DNA of 64,000 nt from Pseudomonadales bacterium (GTDB taxonomy: Bacteria > Pseudomonadota > Gammaproteobacteria > Pseudomonadales > Azotimanducaceae): the NCBI GenBank assembly GCA_022827905.1, contig JAJEIQ010000080.1, positions 79,325-143,324 on the forward strand. Reading direction: 5' to 3'. Under the pieces are notes generated by a model. That model saw only the letters and a program-made list of their open reading frames with translations, searched no databases and was not told where the DNA came from. Below, piece after piece: positions 35,721 to 45,636 of this stretch. Numbering within the stretch: position 1 is the stretch's first letter; every line of letters starts with the position of its first letter. The position numbers and the translations under genes are program-made.

Positions 35721-35956
35721 TCAGGCGGTTTTCCGGGTGGAGGTAGCGACAGTCGGTTGGAGGTGCTGGAGAGTCTTGGAGATGGCCTCCCGGAAATCAC
35801 GTTGAGGGGCAAGTGCGTCATCTTCGTTCATGACTGGCGTTGGGGACCGGAAGCGGCTCGTGACGACTGGATCATGCGGTGACCAACCGTCGGCTGGCAC
35901 GGGCTTGTCACGAGGGTCACGGGCCTTGTCGTCCATTCCGCCGTCAAACACGCCGT
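35721..35956 (-). pseudogene. Decayed sulfotransferase fragment; rest of the 35.64-36.06 kb gap
   Basis: The stretch between the antitoxin start and the restriction gene end (420 bases) has no complete gene. On the minus strand a frame of 76 codons from 35951 reads FDGGMDDKAR...PADGW. The sulfotransferase at 39.35-40.0 kb reads FEGRMDDKAH...PADGW. Bases 35923-35956 match 39553-39586 at 30 of 34 positions, and the matching continues more weakly for about 30 bases. So this is a piece of a related gene with an internal deletion. Whether the short frame is expressed is doubtful. Confidence 0.5.
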
Positions 35957-36056
35957 GTGCTGCATGACAAAACGATGGTGGTCCCGCCTCTCATCTGAAA
36001 CGACCGTCCCGTTTTGCCTCGCCAGCTTGCTCCCTAGCGTATCCGAGCCGCCGCAT

Positions 36057-38663
36057 TCACTTCGGCGGCTTGAAGGCGTCCAAGATCATCCCTGCACGTT
36101 CGGCGTTCAACAGCATTTTCTCGTTCAGTATCTCGGCTGCGGCCGCCTCCTCGCGCTGCGCCCTATCTCTCGCCGACTCTGCGTCTTCCAAGTGGCCTAG
36201 AAATGCCTGAACTGTCTGACTGTCGGGATATGGGAACGCGATGTCTCGAATGTCCTCCCAATAAACTCTAGTGCGATTTGCTCCTGTGGCACGAAGCAGC
36301 ATCTCTGCTCGGATTTCGGGAGAGCGAAGTAATGCTTGGACCACCCGAGCGTCGTAACTTTGCCTTGCCTTGAGTACGGTGTACTCCTTTGAGACGACTA
36401 GTCCGTCAAGGTTCGGAGGAACGACTGCGACACTTCCATAGCTCGCCGCAATGTTGGAGATTACAATTTCTCCTTGCCGGACTCGATATAGCTGCGGATA
36501 CTCGGTTTCAGTCCGCGGGAATATCACCCGATCAGGCGTTGGGGTGCCATCATACTTCACAGTAAAAAGCTTCACATGACCCTCATGTACCTCACACTCG
36601 ACTGTATCAGAAGCCCCAAAATCCTTGACATCCACGACGTCTGACAAAAGCGTCGTGCTATTGGACCGGCGCCAGTCTTGCTCAATTAGACAGTGCTTCA
36701 CGTCGAGCCGGTCCTCGGCGCGCGAAGCTGGCACGATGAAGGTCGAATTGCCCTTCCCTTCTAGGAAAAGGCTGTACTCGCGAACGACTTTCTCAACTTC
36801 CAAACGAGCCCTTTCCCGCAATTCGTCGTCTCCCGGCATCCATCGACGCCTTTTCGGATCATCGATTCCGACGAACCTGCACGCATACATGAAGATAGAT
36901 GGATCATCACTTGGCTCGCCTATACCGTAGTCGACTCGCTTCTCTAGAACGATGAAGGACGTCTTAACCCTCGCCTCCGAACGCTGAAATGCATCCCCTG
37001 GCAACGATACGACGGCGCGAACGACATAGAGTCTTCGCAATGTGTCCCGGAACCACTTGTATTTCTTTCCGTTGAGAAATCCATCGTCGATTACGGACAC
37101 CAGCCGTCCCCCAGGCTTCAGGTAGTGATGATACATTTCGAAGAACATTAGTTTTGCTAGCAGCCTGTCCTTGCCCGCCGCGATGGTGTATTGGTCGAGC
37201 ACCCAAGCGTCACCTTCCTTAGATCGCTCATATTTTTTGGAGAATGGTGGGTTCGTTAGCACCACATCGAACTTCTCAGCCAGACCTAGGTCACGCAGTT
37301 CGTCCTTCTCCGTCGTTTCCTCTGGATTGTCTGTAGCATCAACTTGGACTTTCAGATCCAAGCCGTCTACGTTGAATATTCGGCTTCCGCCATCCCCATG
37401 AAGATACATGTTCAAACGGGCAATCTTGGCCAAATTCGGACTCTTGGCGAAGTCAATACCGTATATGTGATCCTCCGCGATCTGCCTTTTCCTAGCCTCC
37501 TTCGCCCGGCTAGACAGTGATGCATTTGCGTTCACTTTTCGCCACATCTCGGCCAAAGCGTCGATCAAGAAACCACCAGTACCGCAGCATCCATCAAGGA
37601 TCAGGTCTGTCACGTCGAGTTGGCCCAATCCGACGCCAAGTTTCACCAATGTTCTCGGTGTGAAGTATTGCCCTAAGTCCTTGCCGCGCATTGTCGCACT
37701 CAGGAAGTTCTCGAATAGGCGGCCGTTGAGATCTGCGTCAATTCCAAACAGATAGAGGCCCTCTAGCCTCTCTACGACACCCCGGATGGTCTCTGGCTTA
37801 AGCTTGATTCGTTCGCCCTCGTCAAAGAACCGTTTCCTTAAGCGCCTCGCTATCTGTGTCTCAACGTCGTCCATGAATCTTCTGAACAAGATGGAATCAA
37901 CCGGGTTTGGTGTGGACTCGGCATGCCTCGTGATCCAATGCATCGAGAACTCAACGTCGTTGGCTGGGTGGTCAAACTGCCGTTCAAAGGACAGACCGGG
38001 ATATCGGTCCCTCACAGCTTTGTCGGAAAGGAGCTTCAGCGTGATTAGCTTCACGAACTCCTCGAAACCAGTTGCTTGACTGATCTTGTCCGACTGGTGA
38101 ATGAACTGGTGGCACTTCGCGAAAACGTTGTTTACTTCGGGGATAGTTGGCTTGGAAAAGTGGATTGTGTCCGCCTCCGCCGGTGTTGCACGTCGACGTG
38201 AGAATGCTTGCGGCCGTAACCTCTGTGTCAGTTGTTGATACAGCGGATTGTCGTTTTGGAAGTCGGCGAACGAGAGGACCAAGCAGGGCTGGGTCTCACC
38301 GCACTCGTACAGAGCTGTTGATAGTCCGTTGGAGATGACGAAGTAGCGAACAGGGGGACGTTGTGAATATGAAGCATTGATGGCCTCGGAGTACCCGTTT
38401 GCTTGCTTGAAGTAGAGATCCAGTTTCTCGCTTGGGGCTTTCGCCTCTAGGATCCAACGGATGTGTCCGGCCGCCTTCATCGCGAAGTCAGGGCGGTACA
38501 TGCCCTTTTCTGAGATACTTCCGACGGACAGGTCTTCAAGTGCGGCCTTTGGCCTGATTGCCTTGTCGGGATATCCAAGAGCTTCAATCAGACGGCGAGC
38601 GAAATTCTGCTCGACATCAGCCTCATTGCGGAGGTCGCTATGCTCGCAGAAGAGATTGCGCAT
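36057..38663 (-). CDS. Single-chain restriction-methylation enzyme (HsdR-N nuclease + N6 methyltransferase + recognition domain)
   Basis: An 868-residue protein with three parts. Residues 1 to about 150 resemble the type I HsdR N-terminal nuclease, with RPDF at 57-60 and EAK at 73-75 (PD-ExK pattern). About 300-600 is an HsdM-like adenine methyltransferase: LGQYFTPRTLVKL near 329-342, motif I ILDGCCGTGGF near 355-365 (first Pro of the usual DPxCGTG replaced by Gly) and LTNPPFSKKY near 469-478. About 640-850 resembles a target-recognition domain with a closing coiled coil, as in HsdS. Together it is a type IIG-like or fused type I enzyme. Its GC content is visibly lower than the neighbours'. 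Start at ATG 38663, AGAGG upstream. Confidence 0.82.
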   Translation of the reverse strand: MRNLFCEHSDLRNEADVEQNFARRLIEALGYPDKAIRPKAALEDLSVGSISEKGMYRPDFAMKAAGHIRWILEAKAPSEKLDLYFKQANGYSEAINASYSQRPPVRYFVISNGLSTALYECGETQPCLVLSFADFQNDNPLYQQLTQRLRPQAFSRRRATPAEADTIHFSKPTIPEVNNVFAKCHQFIHQSDKISQATGFEEFVKLITLKLLSDKAVRDRYPGLSFERQFDHPANDVEFSMHWITRHAESTPNPVDSILFRRFMDDVETQIARRLRKRFFDEGERIKLKPETIRGVVERLEGLYLFGIDADLNGRLFENFLSATMRGKDLGQYFTPRTLVKLGVGLGQLDVTDLILDGCCGTGGFLIDALAEMWRKVNANASLSSRAKEARKRQIAEDHIYGIDFAKSPNLAKIARLNMYLHGDGGSRIFNVDGLDLKVQVDATDNPEETTEKDELRDLGLAEKFDVVLTNPPFSKKYERSKEGDAWVLDQYTIAAGKDRLLAKLMFFEMYHHYLKPGGRLVSVIDDGFLNGKKYKWFRDTLRRLYVVRAVVSLPGDAFQRSEARVKTSFIVLEKRVDYGIGEPSDDPSIFMYACRFVGIDDPKRRRWMPGDDELRERARLEVEKVVREYSLFLEGKGNSTFIVPASRAEDRLDVKHCLIEQDWRRSNSTTLLSDVVDVKDFGASDTVECEVHEGHVKLFTVKYDGTPTPDRVIFPRTETEYPQLYRVRQGEIVISNIAASYGSVAVVPPNLDGLVVSKEYTVLKARQSYDARVVQALLRSPEIRAEMLLRATGANRTRVYWEDIRDIAFPYPDSQTVQAFLGHLEDAESARDRAQREEAAAAEILNEKMLLNAERAGMILDAFKPPK

Positions 38664-38866
38664 CAAGGTAGTCCTCTAGTTCCATTAACTCGGACGTTTT
38701 GCCGATTGCTAGGCTGCAGCCCCCGTCCCTATGGCGAAAAGTCGGCGCCAACTGCGATCTCGCCAAAGCTTACGGCTACCAATGTCGTCGTCCAGAACAG
38801 GCGCCAGCACCCAAACACCCGCCGGTGCTCCACGGACTGGGATGTTTGGGCGTCCGAACATCAGGT

Positions 38867-39178
38867 CTAGGTCTGTTTCTCGCCAGACTGTTGACGAGCG
38901 AACAATGTCAATCGCCACCTCACTCCGCGCCCCGATGAACACCTCTCGAACAAATCGGACCTGCCATAGATTGCTGACCGGATCGTTGAGGATGCGACGC
39001 CATAGCCCTCTGAAGCCTCGACGGCAGACCTCAATTGGGCGAACGAAAGCTCCGGCCACTCCTGGCCGTGCTTGGTGCTCTTGGCCCACAGACAAGCAAC
39101 TAGTGAGTCAACCGTTGACGTTCGCCCTTTGCGGCCAGCCACGAACGTCGGCGGGCTTTTGCATGTGTTTTCGTTCAT
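38867..39178 (-). CDS. Small protein with possible winged-helix fold upstream of the restriction gene
   Basis: About 103 residues from MNENTCKSPP (or 110 from the ATG at 39199). The middle (STVDSLVACLWAKSTKHGQEWPELSFAQLRSAVEASEGYGVASSTIRSAIYGRSDLFERC, broken here, about 22-81) has a helix-helix-wing look and ends in RGVRWRLTLFARQQ. No family recognised. It precedes the restriction enzyme gene by 200 bases (38664-38866, no gene seen in it) in the same direction. A perfect 16-bp palindrome covers the upstream ATG, as for an autoregulated controller-type gene. This role is inference. Confidence 0.5.
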   Translation of the reverse strand: MNENTCKSPPTFVAGRKGRTSTVDSLVACLWAKSTKHGQEWPELSFAQLRSAVEASEGYGVASSTIRSAIYGRSDLFERCSSGRGVRWRLTLFARQQSGEKQT

Positions 39179-39197
39179 GGGTTTAGCATTTTTCCTC

Positions 39198-39213
39198 ATG
39201 ATGCTAGCATCAT
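39198..39213. promoter_or_regulatory. 16-bp perfect palindrome before the small gene
   Basis: ATGATGCTAGCATCAT reads the same on both strands. It lies 20 bases upstream of the preferred start (39178) of the small protein and contains the alternative ATG (39199). The flanking 39180-39340 region is AT-rich, without a gene. A repressor operator is plausible. Confidence 0.5.
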
Positions 39214-39350
39214 ATCAATTGCACGGGAACGACGCCACTACCACGCCATTAGGTTCTCTTTCGTGTTTTTCCGTGCAAGCAAACGACACGGTGCGGTTAG
39301 TGAACCATCGGATCAGAACTACAGTCGAAGCCGATTCCCGTAGGCAGCTA

Positions 39351-39998
39351 TCACCGTTTGCCTGCACCACTGACGCGAGCCTTGAACTCGGCGGTGCTGT
39401 TGGCCCGTGGAAAGGGCGCATCCGGCCGCGGGCAGCGGAGAAACTCACACAGCGGTGGCCAGCCGTCTGCGGGGTTGAAGGTCAGGAGTTGGGTGCTTGG
39501 CAGGAGCCGCTTCACCCGTTCGTTGTGGGCGAGGTAGCAATCGATCACGTGCGCCTTGTCGTCCATGCGGCCCTCGAACACGCCGTCCCAGATCACTTCA
39601 TAGACCATCGCGAGGCGTTCGAGGGCGGCGGCATCGGCCTCGTTGCGGGCCTTCGCCCGGGCCTTGGCCGAACTGGGGTAGATGGTGTTCATGATGCTGG
39701 CGTACCAAGCCTCGGGATCCCGTTCGGAGAGGATCACCTTGGCGTCCGGGAAAGCCGCCAACTGCGCCTCCCAATAGTTGCAGGAGGGCCAGTCCACGGT
39801 GGCTTGGTGGTTCTCGAACAGCTTGGGCCAATCCACCGGCTCGCCGGCTGCGGCCCGGCGCCAGTCCGCGACGTGCTCCGGGTGCTTGCCCACTTCCAGC
39901 ATGTGGTAGCAGGGGTCGAAGCCGAGCTGCTCCAACGCTAGCTTGAGGGAGAGCGTGCCGGTGCGCCCGAAGCCGGCGCCGATGACCTTCAGGCTCAC
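39351..39998 (-). CDS. Sulfotransferase-family protein
   Basis: A 215-residue P-loop protein of the sulfotransferase (PAPS-dependent) family. The N-terminal PSB loop is GAGFGRTGTLSLKLAL near 7-22; KVILSERDPEAWYASIMNTIYP near 103-124 provides the PAPS 3'-phosphate contact (R, S). Start GTG at the family's N-terminus; the open frame before it is a shadow of the amidohydrolase. It lies 10 bases behind the amidohydrolase, in a minus-strand set with DUF1993 and adhC. A 34-base part of it occurs degraded at 35.92 kb. Confidence 0.88.
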   Translation of the reverse strand: MSLKVIGAGFGRTGTLSLKLALEQLGFDPCYHMLEVGKHPEHVADWRRAAAGEPVDWPKLFENHQATVDWPSCNYWEAQLAAFPDAKVILSERDPEAWYASIMNTIYPSSAKARAKARNEADAAALERLAMVYEVIWDGVFEGRMDDKAHVIDCYLAHNERVKRLLPSTQLLTFNPADGWPPLCEFLRCPRPDAPFPRANSTAEFKARVSGAGKR

Positions 39999-40008
39999 GG
40001 GTGCTGCG

Positions 40009-41007
40009 CTAGTCCAACCGGTAGGCGGTGGCGGCGGCGTCGTGGAAGAGCCAAGCCCTATCCGCCTCGGAGGCGTCGGCCACCAGCTTCTTGAAGGCAT
40101 TCCACAGCACGGCATAGGAGCAACTGGCCTTGTCCACCGGGAAATTGCTTTCGAACATGCAGCGCTCTGCGCCGAAGCAGTCGATGGCGTGGCGATAGTA
40201 GCGGTCGGTGGCGGCGACCAGTTCATCCGACGTGGCGGGCCGCTCCCGTTTGTGGAAGTCGAAGCCGTTGATGGGCATGACCAAGCCGCCGAGCTTGGCG
40301 TACACGTTCTCGCAGCGGGCCAGCTCCGCCACGTCCTTGCGCCACTGCGCGAAGATCGCTTCCCGCTGGCCGGCATAGGGACCAATGCCCAAGGGGCCAC
40401 CAAAATGGTCGAAAATGATGGCGGTGCCGGGGAAGGCGCGGGCCAGTTCGGTCAGTTCCGGTATCTGATGGTGGTACAGCCAGGCGTCGAAGGACAAGCC
40501 GCGCTGGCCAAGTTCGGCGAACCCTTCGCGAAAGGCCGGGTCAGCCAGCAGATGTTGGCTGGGATTGGTGTGCGAGTTGCGCACGGCGTCGCTCGCATCC
40601 CAGCCCGCCGCATGGCGAATGCCGCGAAAGCGTGGGCTGGCGGCTAGGTGGGCGTCAAGCACCTCGCCCGCGGCGGCGCCCAAGGACAGGTCCGCGTAGC
40701 TGACGATTCCGGCACACGCGCGCATGGCCCCGTAGCCGCCGGATGCCGACATCGCCGCCACGCCGTTGACGAACTCGGTTTCGCCCACCGGTCGCAGCGC
40801 CTCTGGGCCGTCGGCCCGGTACATGCTGGCGCATTCCACGAACACGGTGCTGACGACGTTGTGGCCGCTGCCGGTGTCGGCGAGGAGTTCATTAAGCAGG
40901 TAGCGGCTGTCCGGATGGTCCCAGAGATGGTGGTGCGGATCGCAGATCGGGCGTTCCGGGTCGATGATGTCCTCGCTGACTTGGGCCAGCCATTCGGCTT
41001 GGTTCAT
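40009..41007 (-). CDS. Amidohydrolase_2-family hydrolase
   Basis: A 332-residue TIM-barrel metal hydrolase of the amidohydrolase 2 type (lactonase/decarboxylase-like). Metal ligands and blocks: CDPHHHLWDHP near 22-32, FRGIRHAAGWD near 127-137, IIFDHFGGPLG near 195-205, and the late CMFESNFPVDK near 288-298 with the catalytic Asp replaced in context by the N-F-P-V-D pattern of the group. The substrate is unknown; relatives hydrolyse lactones or aromatic carboxylates. It follows adhC by 13 bases on the same strand. Confidence 0.87.
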   Translation of the reverse strand: MNQAEWLAQVSEDIIDPERPICDPHHHLWDHPDSRYLLNELLADTGSGHNVVSTVFVECASMYRADGPEALRPVGETEFVNGVAAMSASGGYGAMRACAGIVSYADLSLGAAAGEVLDAHLAASPRFRGIRHAAGWDASDAVRNSHTNPSQHLLADPAFREGFAELGQRGLSFDAWLYHHQIPELTELARAFPGTAIIFDHFGGPLGIGPYAGQREAIFAQWRKDVAELARCENVYAKLGGLVMPINGFDFHKRERPATSDELVAATDRYYRHAIDCFGAERCMFESNFPVDKASCSYAVLWNAFKKLVADASEADRAWLFHDAAATAYRLD

Positions 41008-41020
41008 GTCCGCGGCCTTC

Positions 41021-42190
<1,170 letters not shown>

Positions 42191-42213
42191 CTAGGCTCAA
42201 GTGGCGCAGGCTT

Positions 42214-42720
42214 CTAGAACAGGTTCAGGAAGTCCCGCTTGCCGAGGGGCGCGCCCTTGATGCGCAGCATGTCGTAGGCGGTGGTGGCGTGGAACATGAA
42301 GTTCGGCAGGGAGAACCCCAGCAGGAACTTCTCGCCTTGGAAGGGGATTGCGTTCTTGCCGAGCCGGAATTCAAGCGGCTTGCCCTCGAAGGCGTTCACT
42401 CGCTCCGGCGTGAAGTCGTCAAGCCCTTCGAGCGCTTGGGCGATGAGGTTCTGCAGGCCCGTGTAGTCCTCTCCGGCTGGGCTCGGTGGCGTGAAGACAC
42501 CGGCTTCCACGCCCTTGAGCGCCCCGAGCGAGTGGTGCGCCGTGGAAACGACTTGGAACTGGAACGGCGCCATGTCGTCGATCAGCCGCATCTGGACCAC
42601 ATCGTCAAGCGGGATGCCGCTCGCTTCGCAGTGGGCGCGGCCCTTCTCAAGCACATTGGCGGTGGCGCCGAGAATTTGCCGGAACGGGCCAACAGTGGCG
42701 TCATGTAAAGAAGTGGACAT
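42214..42720 (-). CDS. DUF1993-family protein
   Basis: A 168-residue helical protein of the DUF1993 group (DinB-like four-helix bundle). Recognisable: STSLHDATVGPFRQILGATANVLEKG near 2-27, RLIDDMAPFQFQV near 46-58 and FLLGFSLPNFMFHATTAYDMLR near 132-153. GGAGAG precedes the start, which is placed at MSTSLHD by comparison with the family. Function unknown. The 299-base spacer to the divergent arfB (42721-43019) holds no gene and no clear regulatory motif. Confidence 0.85.
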   Translation of the reverse strand: MSTSLHDATVGPFRQILGATANVLEKGRAHCEASGIPLDDVVQMRLIDDMAPFQFQVVSTAHHSLGALKGVEAGVFTPPSPAGEDYTGLQNLIAQALEGLDDFTPERVNAFEGKPLEFRLGKNAIPFQGEKFLLGFSLPNFMFHATTAYDMLRIKGAPLGKRDFLNLF

Positions 42721-43019
42721 GATCGGTCTCTCCGTTTGGGTTTGCTTTTTTGGCATTGTGGCCAATCCCGGAGCGGTGGCCAGCCGACGGGTTGAATCCG
42801 CGCGTCAAGCTGCACCATAATGGCGTTGCGAGTCGTTAGTTCGCGCTTGATGCCCCCGGTAGGGCTTTCGGGTCTCACCCCCGATTCCCTGCCGGGGGCC
42901 GCACTCCTAGAGCGCCCGGGTTCACGATGAGCGACGGCCAACGTCTCCCTCGCCTTGAGGGCTATGCTATCAGTTCCTTGTAGGTGATGCGGCGCGATGA
43001 AACTGACGTCACGGCCAGC

Positions 43020-43439
43020 ATGAACATCGGCGGCATCGACATTCCTTCATCCGCTCTCACGTGGAAGTTCGTACGTTCACGAGGCCCGGGCGGACAGAAC
43101 GTCAACAAGGTCTCGACGGCGGTGGAGTGTCGTTTGAATCTGGACGAGGCGGGCATCGACCCCAATGTCTGCGAACGGCTGAAACGGCTGGCCGCCAGCC
43201 GCCTGACCGCGGCCGGCGACATCGTCATCTTCGCCGACACCCACCGGACCCAACAGCGCAATCGGGAGGCCGCCCTCGAACGCCTCGGCGCACTGATCGA
43301 ACAAGCCAGGCAGGTGCCCAAACGCCGCGTACCCACGGCACCCAGCGCGGGCGCCAAGGCACGGCGCCGGGACGCAAAGCGGCGGCGGGCCGGCATCAAG
43401 GAACTGCGCGGCCCGCTGCGGCCTTCCGGTGAAGGCTGA
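43020..43439 (+). CDS. arfB: Peptidyl-tRNA hydrolase ArfB (ribosome rescue)
   Basis: ArfB frees ribosomes stalled at the 3' end of broken messages. The 139 residues match E. coli YaeJ (140). The catalytic RSRGPGGQNVNKVSTAVE (GGQ near 27-29) and the basic C-terminal tail (KARRRDAKRRRAGIKELRG) that enters the mRNA channel are both present. Start at MNIGGIDIPSS fits the family; an in-frame GTG at 42984 would add 12 residues. Confidence 0.93.
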   Translation: MNIGGIDIPSSALTWKFVRSRGPGGQNVNKVSTAVECRLNLDEAGIDPNVCERLKRLAASRLTAAGDIVIFADTHRTQQRNREAALERLGALIEQARQVPKRRVPTAPSAGAKARRRDAKRRRAGIKELRGPLRPSGEG

Positions 43440-43529
43440 CTCCCGCCGCAGCCCGCTCAAAACCTTTGAGTTTTGCTGGCCAATGCGATTACAGTGCCCG
43501 CCCCCGCCAACCGGTAAATTGGGTTCTAC

Positions 43530-44840
43530 ATGAGCAAGCAGAATTGGCCCTTCTCCCAGGACGCCGCGTTGAACATCGTCAAGGCCGAGGGTGCCCACTT
43601 GTTCACGGATAAAGGCCAAGCGCTGCTCGACGCCGCCGGCGGTGCGGTGGTCGCCAACGTGGGCCATGGCCGCCAGCGGGTGGTTGACGCCTTGGCCAAG
43701 GCCACCGCCGAAACCACCTATGTGGTGCCGCCCTGGATCACGCCGGGACGCCAGGCCATGGTCGAGGCCCTGGAGCGGGATTGGCTGCCCGAGGGCATCA
43801 GCCGCATGCACATCACGTCGGGCGGCTCCGAGGCGGTGGAGTCGGCGGTGAAGCTGGTCTTCATGCACCACGCCGCGCAAGGCGACTTGGAACGGCGCAA
43901 GATACTCTCCAGGGACGTTTCCTATCACGGCGCGACCTTCACCACCACCGCCATCAGCGGCCATTGGGCGCGGCGGCAGGGGCTGGAGCAGGCGCTGCAG
44001 CACCACCCCAAGGCGCCGACGGCGCATCCGCTGCACTGTCCCTTGGGCGCGCACCACCCGCAAGCGGGCGACCACTACGTTGAGGCCATGGCCGAGGTGA
44101 TCGAGCGGGAAGGCCCCGAGACCATCGCCGCCCTGTTCGCGGAACCGATCACCGGCGCGTCCGGTGGGGCCATCGTGCCGCCTGAGGACTACTGGCCCAA
44201 GGTGCGCGACCTATGCGATGAGCACGGCATTCTGCTGGTCTTCGACGAGGTGATGACGGGATTCGGGCGCACCGGGCTGCCGTTTGGCCATCAACATTGG
44301 CCGGTGGCACCGGACCTCTTGGTCGGCGGCAAGGGTATGGCGGGTGGCTATGCGCCCTTGGGCGGGGTGTTCACGACCGATGCCATCGGCGCGTCGATCG
44401 ACGCCGCCGGCTACAACGTCATGTTCCACACCTTCGGTGCCCATCCCGGGGCCTGCGCGGCGGCAGCGGAAGTGCTTTCGATCATGGTGGAGGAGAACTT
44501 GGTGGAGCGGGCGCGCCAGCTCGGCGAACGCTTGGCCACCAAGCTGCAGGAAGCGTTTTCCAACCATCCCCATGTCGCCGAATCCCGGGGGCGAGGCCTG
44601 CTGCAGGGCATCGAGATTGTTGCCGACCGGGCGACCCTGACCCCCTTTCCGAAGGCGGACCAGGTTGCCGTTCGGGTCGTCCAAGCGGCGCTAAGGCGCG
44701 GCGTGTTCTTCTACGCGGGCGGCACCGGGGAGTTTCGGGACGCCATCTTGCTGGGTCCGCCCTTCATCGTGACGGAGGGCGACATCGACACCATGGCCGC
44801 GGTGTTGCGCGAGGCCGTGGACGAGGTGGCTGGCTGCTGA
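43530..44840 (+). CDS. Class III aminotransferase
   Basis: A 436-residue PLP enzyme. Motifs: MHITSGGSEAVESAVKL near 91-107 (PLP phosphate), VSYHGATF, EPITGASGGAIVPPEDYWPKVRDLCDEHGILLVFDEVMTGFGRTG (cofactor Asp near 228-231) and the Schiff-base Lys in LVGGKGMAGGYAPLGG near 262-277. The N-terminal GAVVANVGHG is typical of omega-amino acid:pyruvate-type members. The substrate cannot be fixed. It is convergent with the coiled-coil gene. Confidence 0.88.
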   Translation: MSKQNWPFSQDAALNIVKAEGAHLFTDKGQALLDAAGGAVVANVGHGRQRVVDALAKATAETTYVVPPWITPGRQAMVEALERDWLPEGISRMHITSGGSEAVESAVKLVFMHHAAQGDLERRKILSRDVSYHGATFTTTAISGHWARRQGLEQALQHHPKAPTAHPLHCPLGAHHPQAGDHYVEAMAEVIEREGPETIAALFAEPITGASGGAIVPPEDYWPKVRDLCDEHGILLVFDEVMTGFGRTGLPFGHQHWPVAPDLLVGGKGMAGGYAPLGGVFTTDAIGASIDAAGYNVMFHTFGAHPGACAAAAEVLSIMVEENLVERARQLGERLATKLQEAFSNHPHVAESRGRGLLQGIEIVADRATLTPFPKADQVAVRVVQAALRRGVFFYAGGTGEFRDAILLGPPFIVTEGDIDTMAAVLREAVDEVAGC

Positions 44841-44859
44841 AGGCCGTTGGGCCCGAACG

Positions 44860-45609
44860 TTACAGTGAGGGCGAGGGCGCCGGACGCGCCGCCAAGCTCC
44901 GTAGCTGGCTCTCGATGCTCGACAGCCGCGTGTTGACTTGGACGCGGTAGGCGTCGATGGCGGCAATGGCCTGTTCGTTTTCGGTCACACGGCTGCTGGA
45001 GGCCGCCGCGGTCTGCGTGGCGGCGTTGACCCGATCCACGAGATCCCGCTGGCCCCGGAGCACCTGCTGAAGCTGCAGCTCGATGCTCGCCAGTTGATCG
45101 ATCAGCGCCTGCTGTTGGTTGAAGGCCTTGTCGTGGCGGTCCACGGCGCTCTTTAGGGTGCGGTCGGAGCTTTGCAGGCTGGCGATGGCGGTCTTCTGGG
45201 TTTGCAGCAGCTTCTGGTTGTCCTGAATCCACTTCTTGTTGCGCTCGTTGGCCACCGCCCAGAGCTTGCGGACCTCGGATTCCCAGAAGTTGATCTCCTC
45301 GTCGGTTTCGGCCTCGGTTTCGCTCATGACCTGATCGGTCATGCGCAGGCGGTCCTCCAAGGCCCGCAAGCGGCGGTCTGCCTCGGCCGCCTTGCGCTGC
45401 TCCTCGACCAGCAACTGGTGCTGGTTGGCGATGAACCAGCCGGCGACACCGAGGCCGGCGACGAGTGCGGCGACCACCAAGTTGATGGCGATCGACCGGC
45501 CACCGCCCCGGCCATTGCCGCCCGGGCGCGGCCGGCCACCGCTCGCCGGGCGACGCCGGGCGTCATCCGGGGCGGTGGATATGCTGGAAGCGGATGAAGG
45601 CTCCGACAT
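44860..45609 (-). CDS. Membrane-anchored coiled-coil protein
   Basis: A 249-residue protein. Residues 1-38 are Pro/Gly/Arg-rich and cytoplasmic, about 39-62 form one membrane span, and most of the rest (about 66-240) is coiled coil with heptads (EDRLRMTDQVMSETEAETDEEI, then ASIELQLQQVLRGQRDLVDRV). It resembles unnamed gammaproteobacterial proteins of this layout; function unknown. A short Pro/Ser tail ends it. The PuuD-like gene lies 27 bases upstream on the same strand. Confidence 0.75.
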   Translation of the reverse strand: MSEPSSASSISTAPDDARRRPASGGRPRPGGNGRGGGRSIAINLVVAALVAGLGVAGWFIANQHQLLVEEQRKAAEADRRLRALEDRLRMTDQVMSETEAETDEEINFWESEVRKLWAVANERNKKWIQDNQKLLQTQKTAIASLQSSDRTLKSAVDRHDKAFNQQQALIDQLASIELQLQQVLRGQRDLVDRVNAATQTAAASSSRVTENEQAIAAIDAYRVQVNTRLSSIESQLRSLAARPAPSPSL

Positions 45610-45636
45610 TGGCTGTTTCTCGAACCGCGCCGGCCG

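Noticed and set aside
39072..39941. A 289-codon plus-strand frame over the sulfotransferase gene
   Set aside because: It opposes the recognised sulfotransferase and the small minus-strand gene and has no family-like segment.
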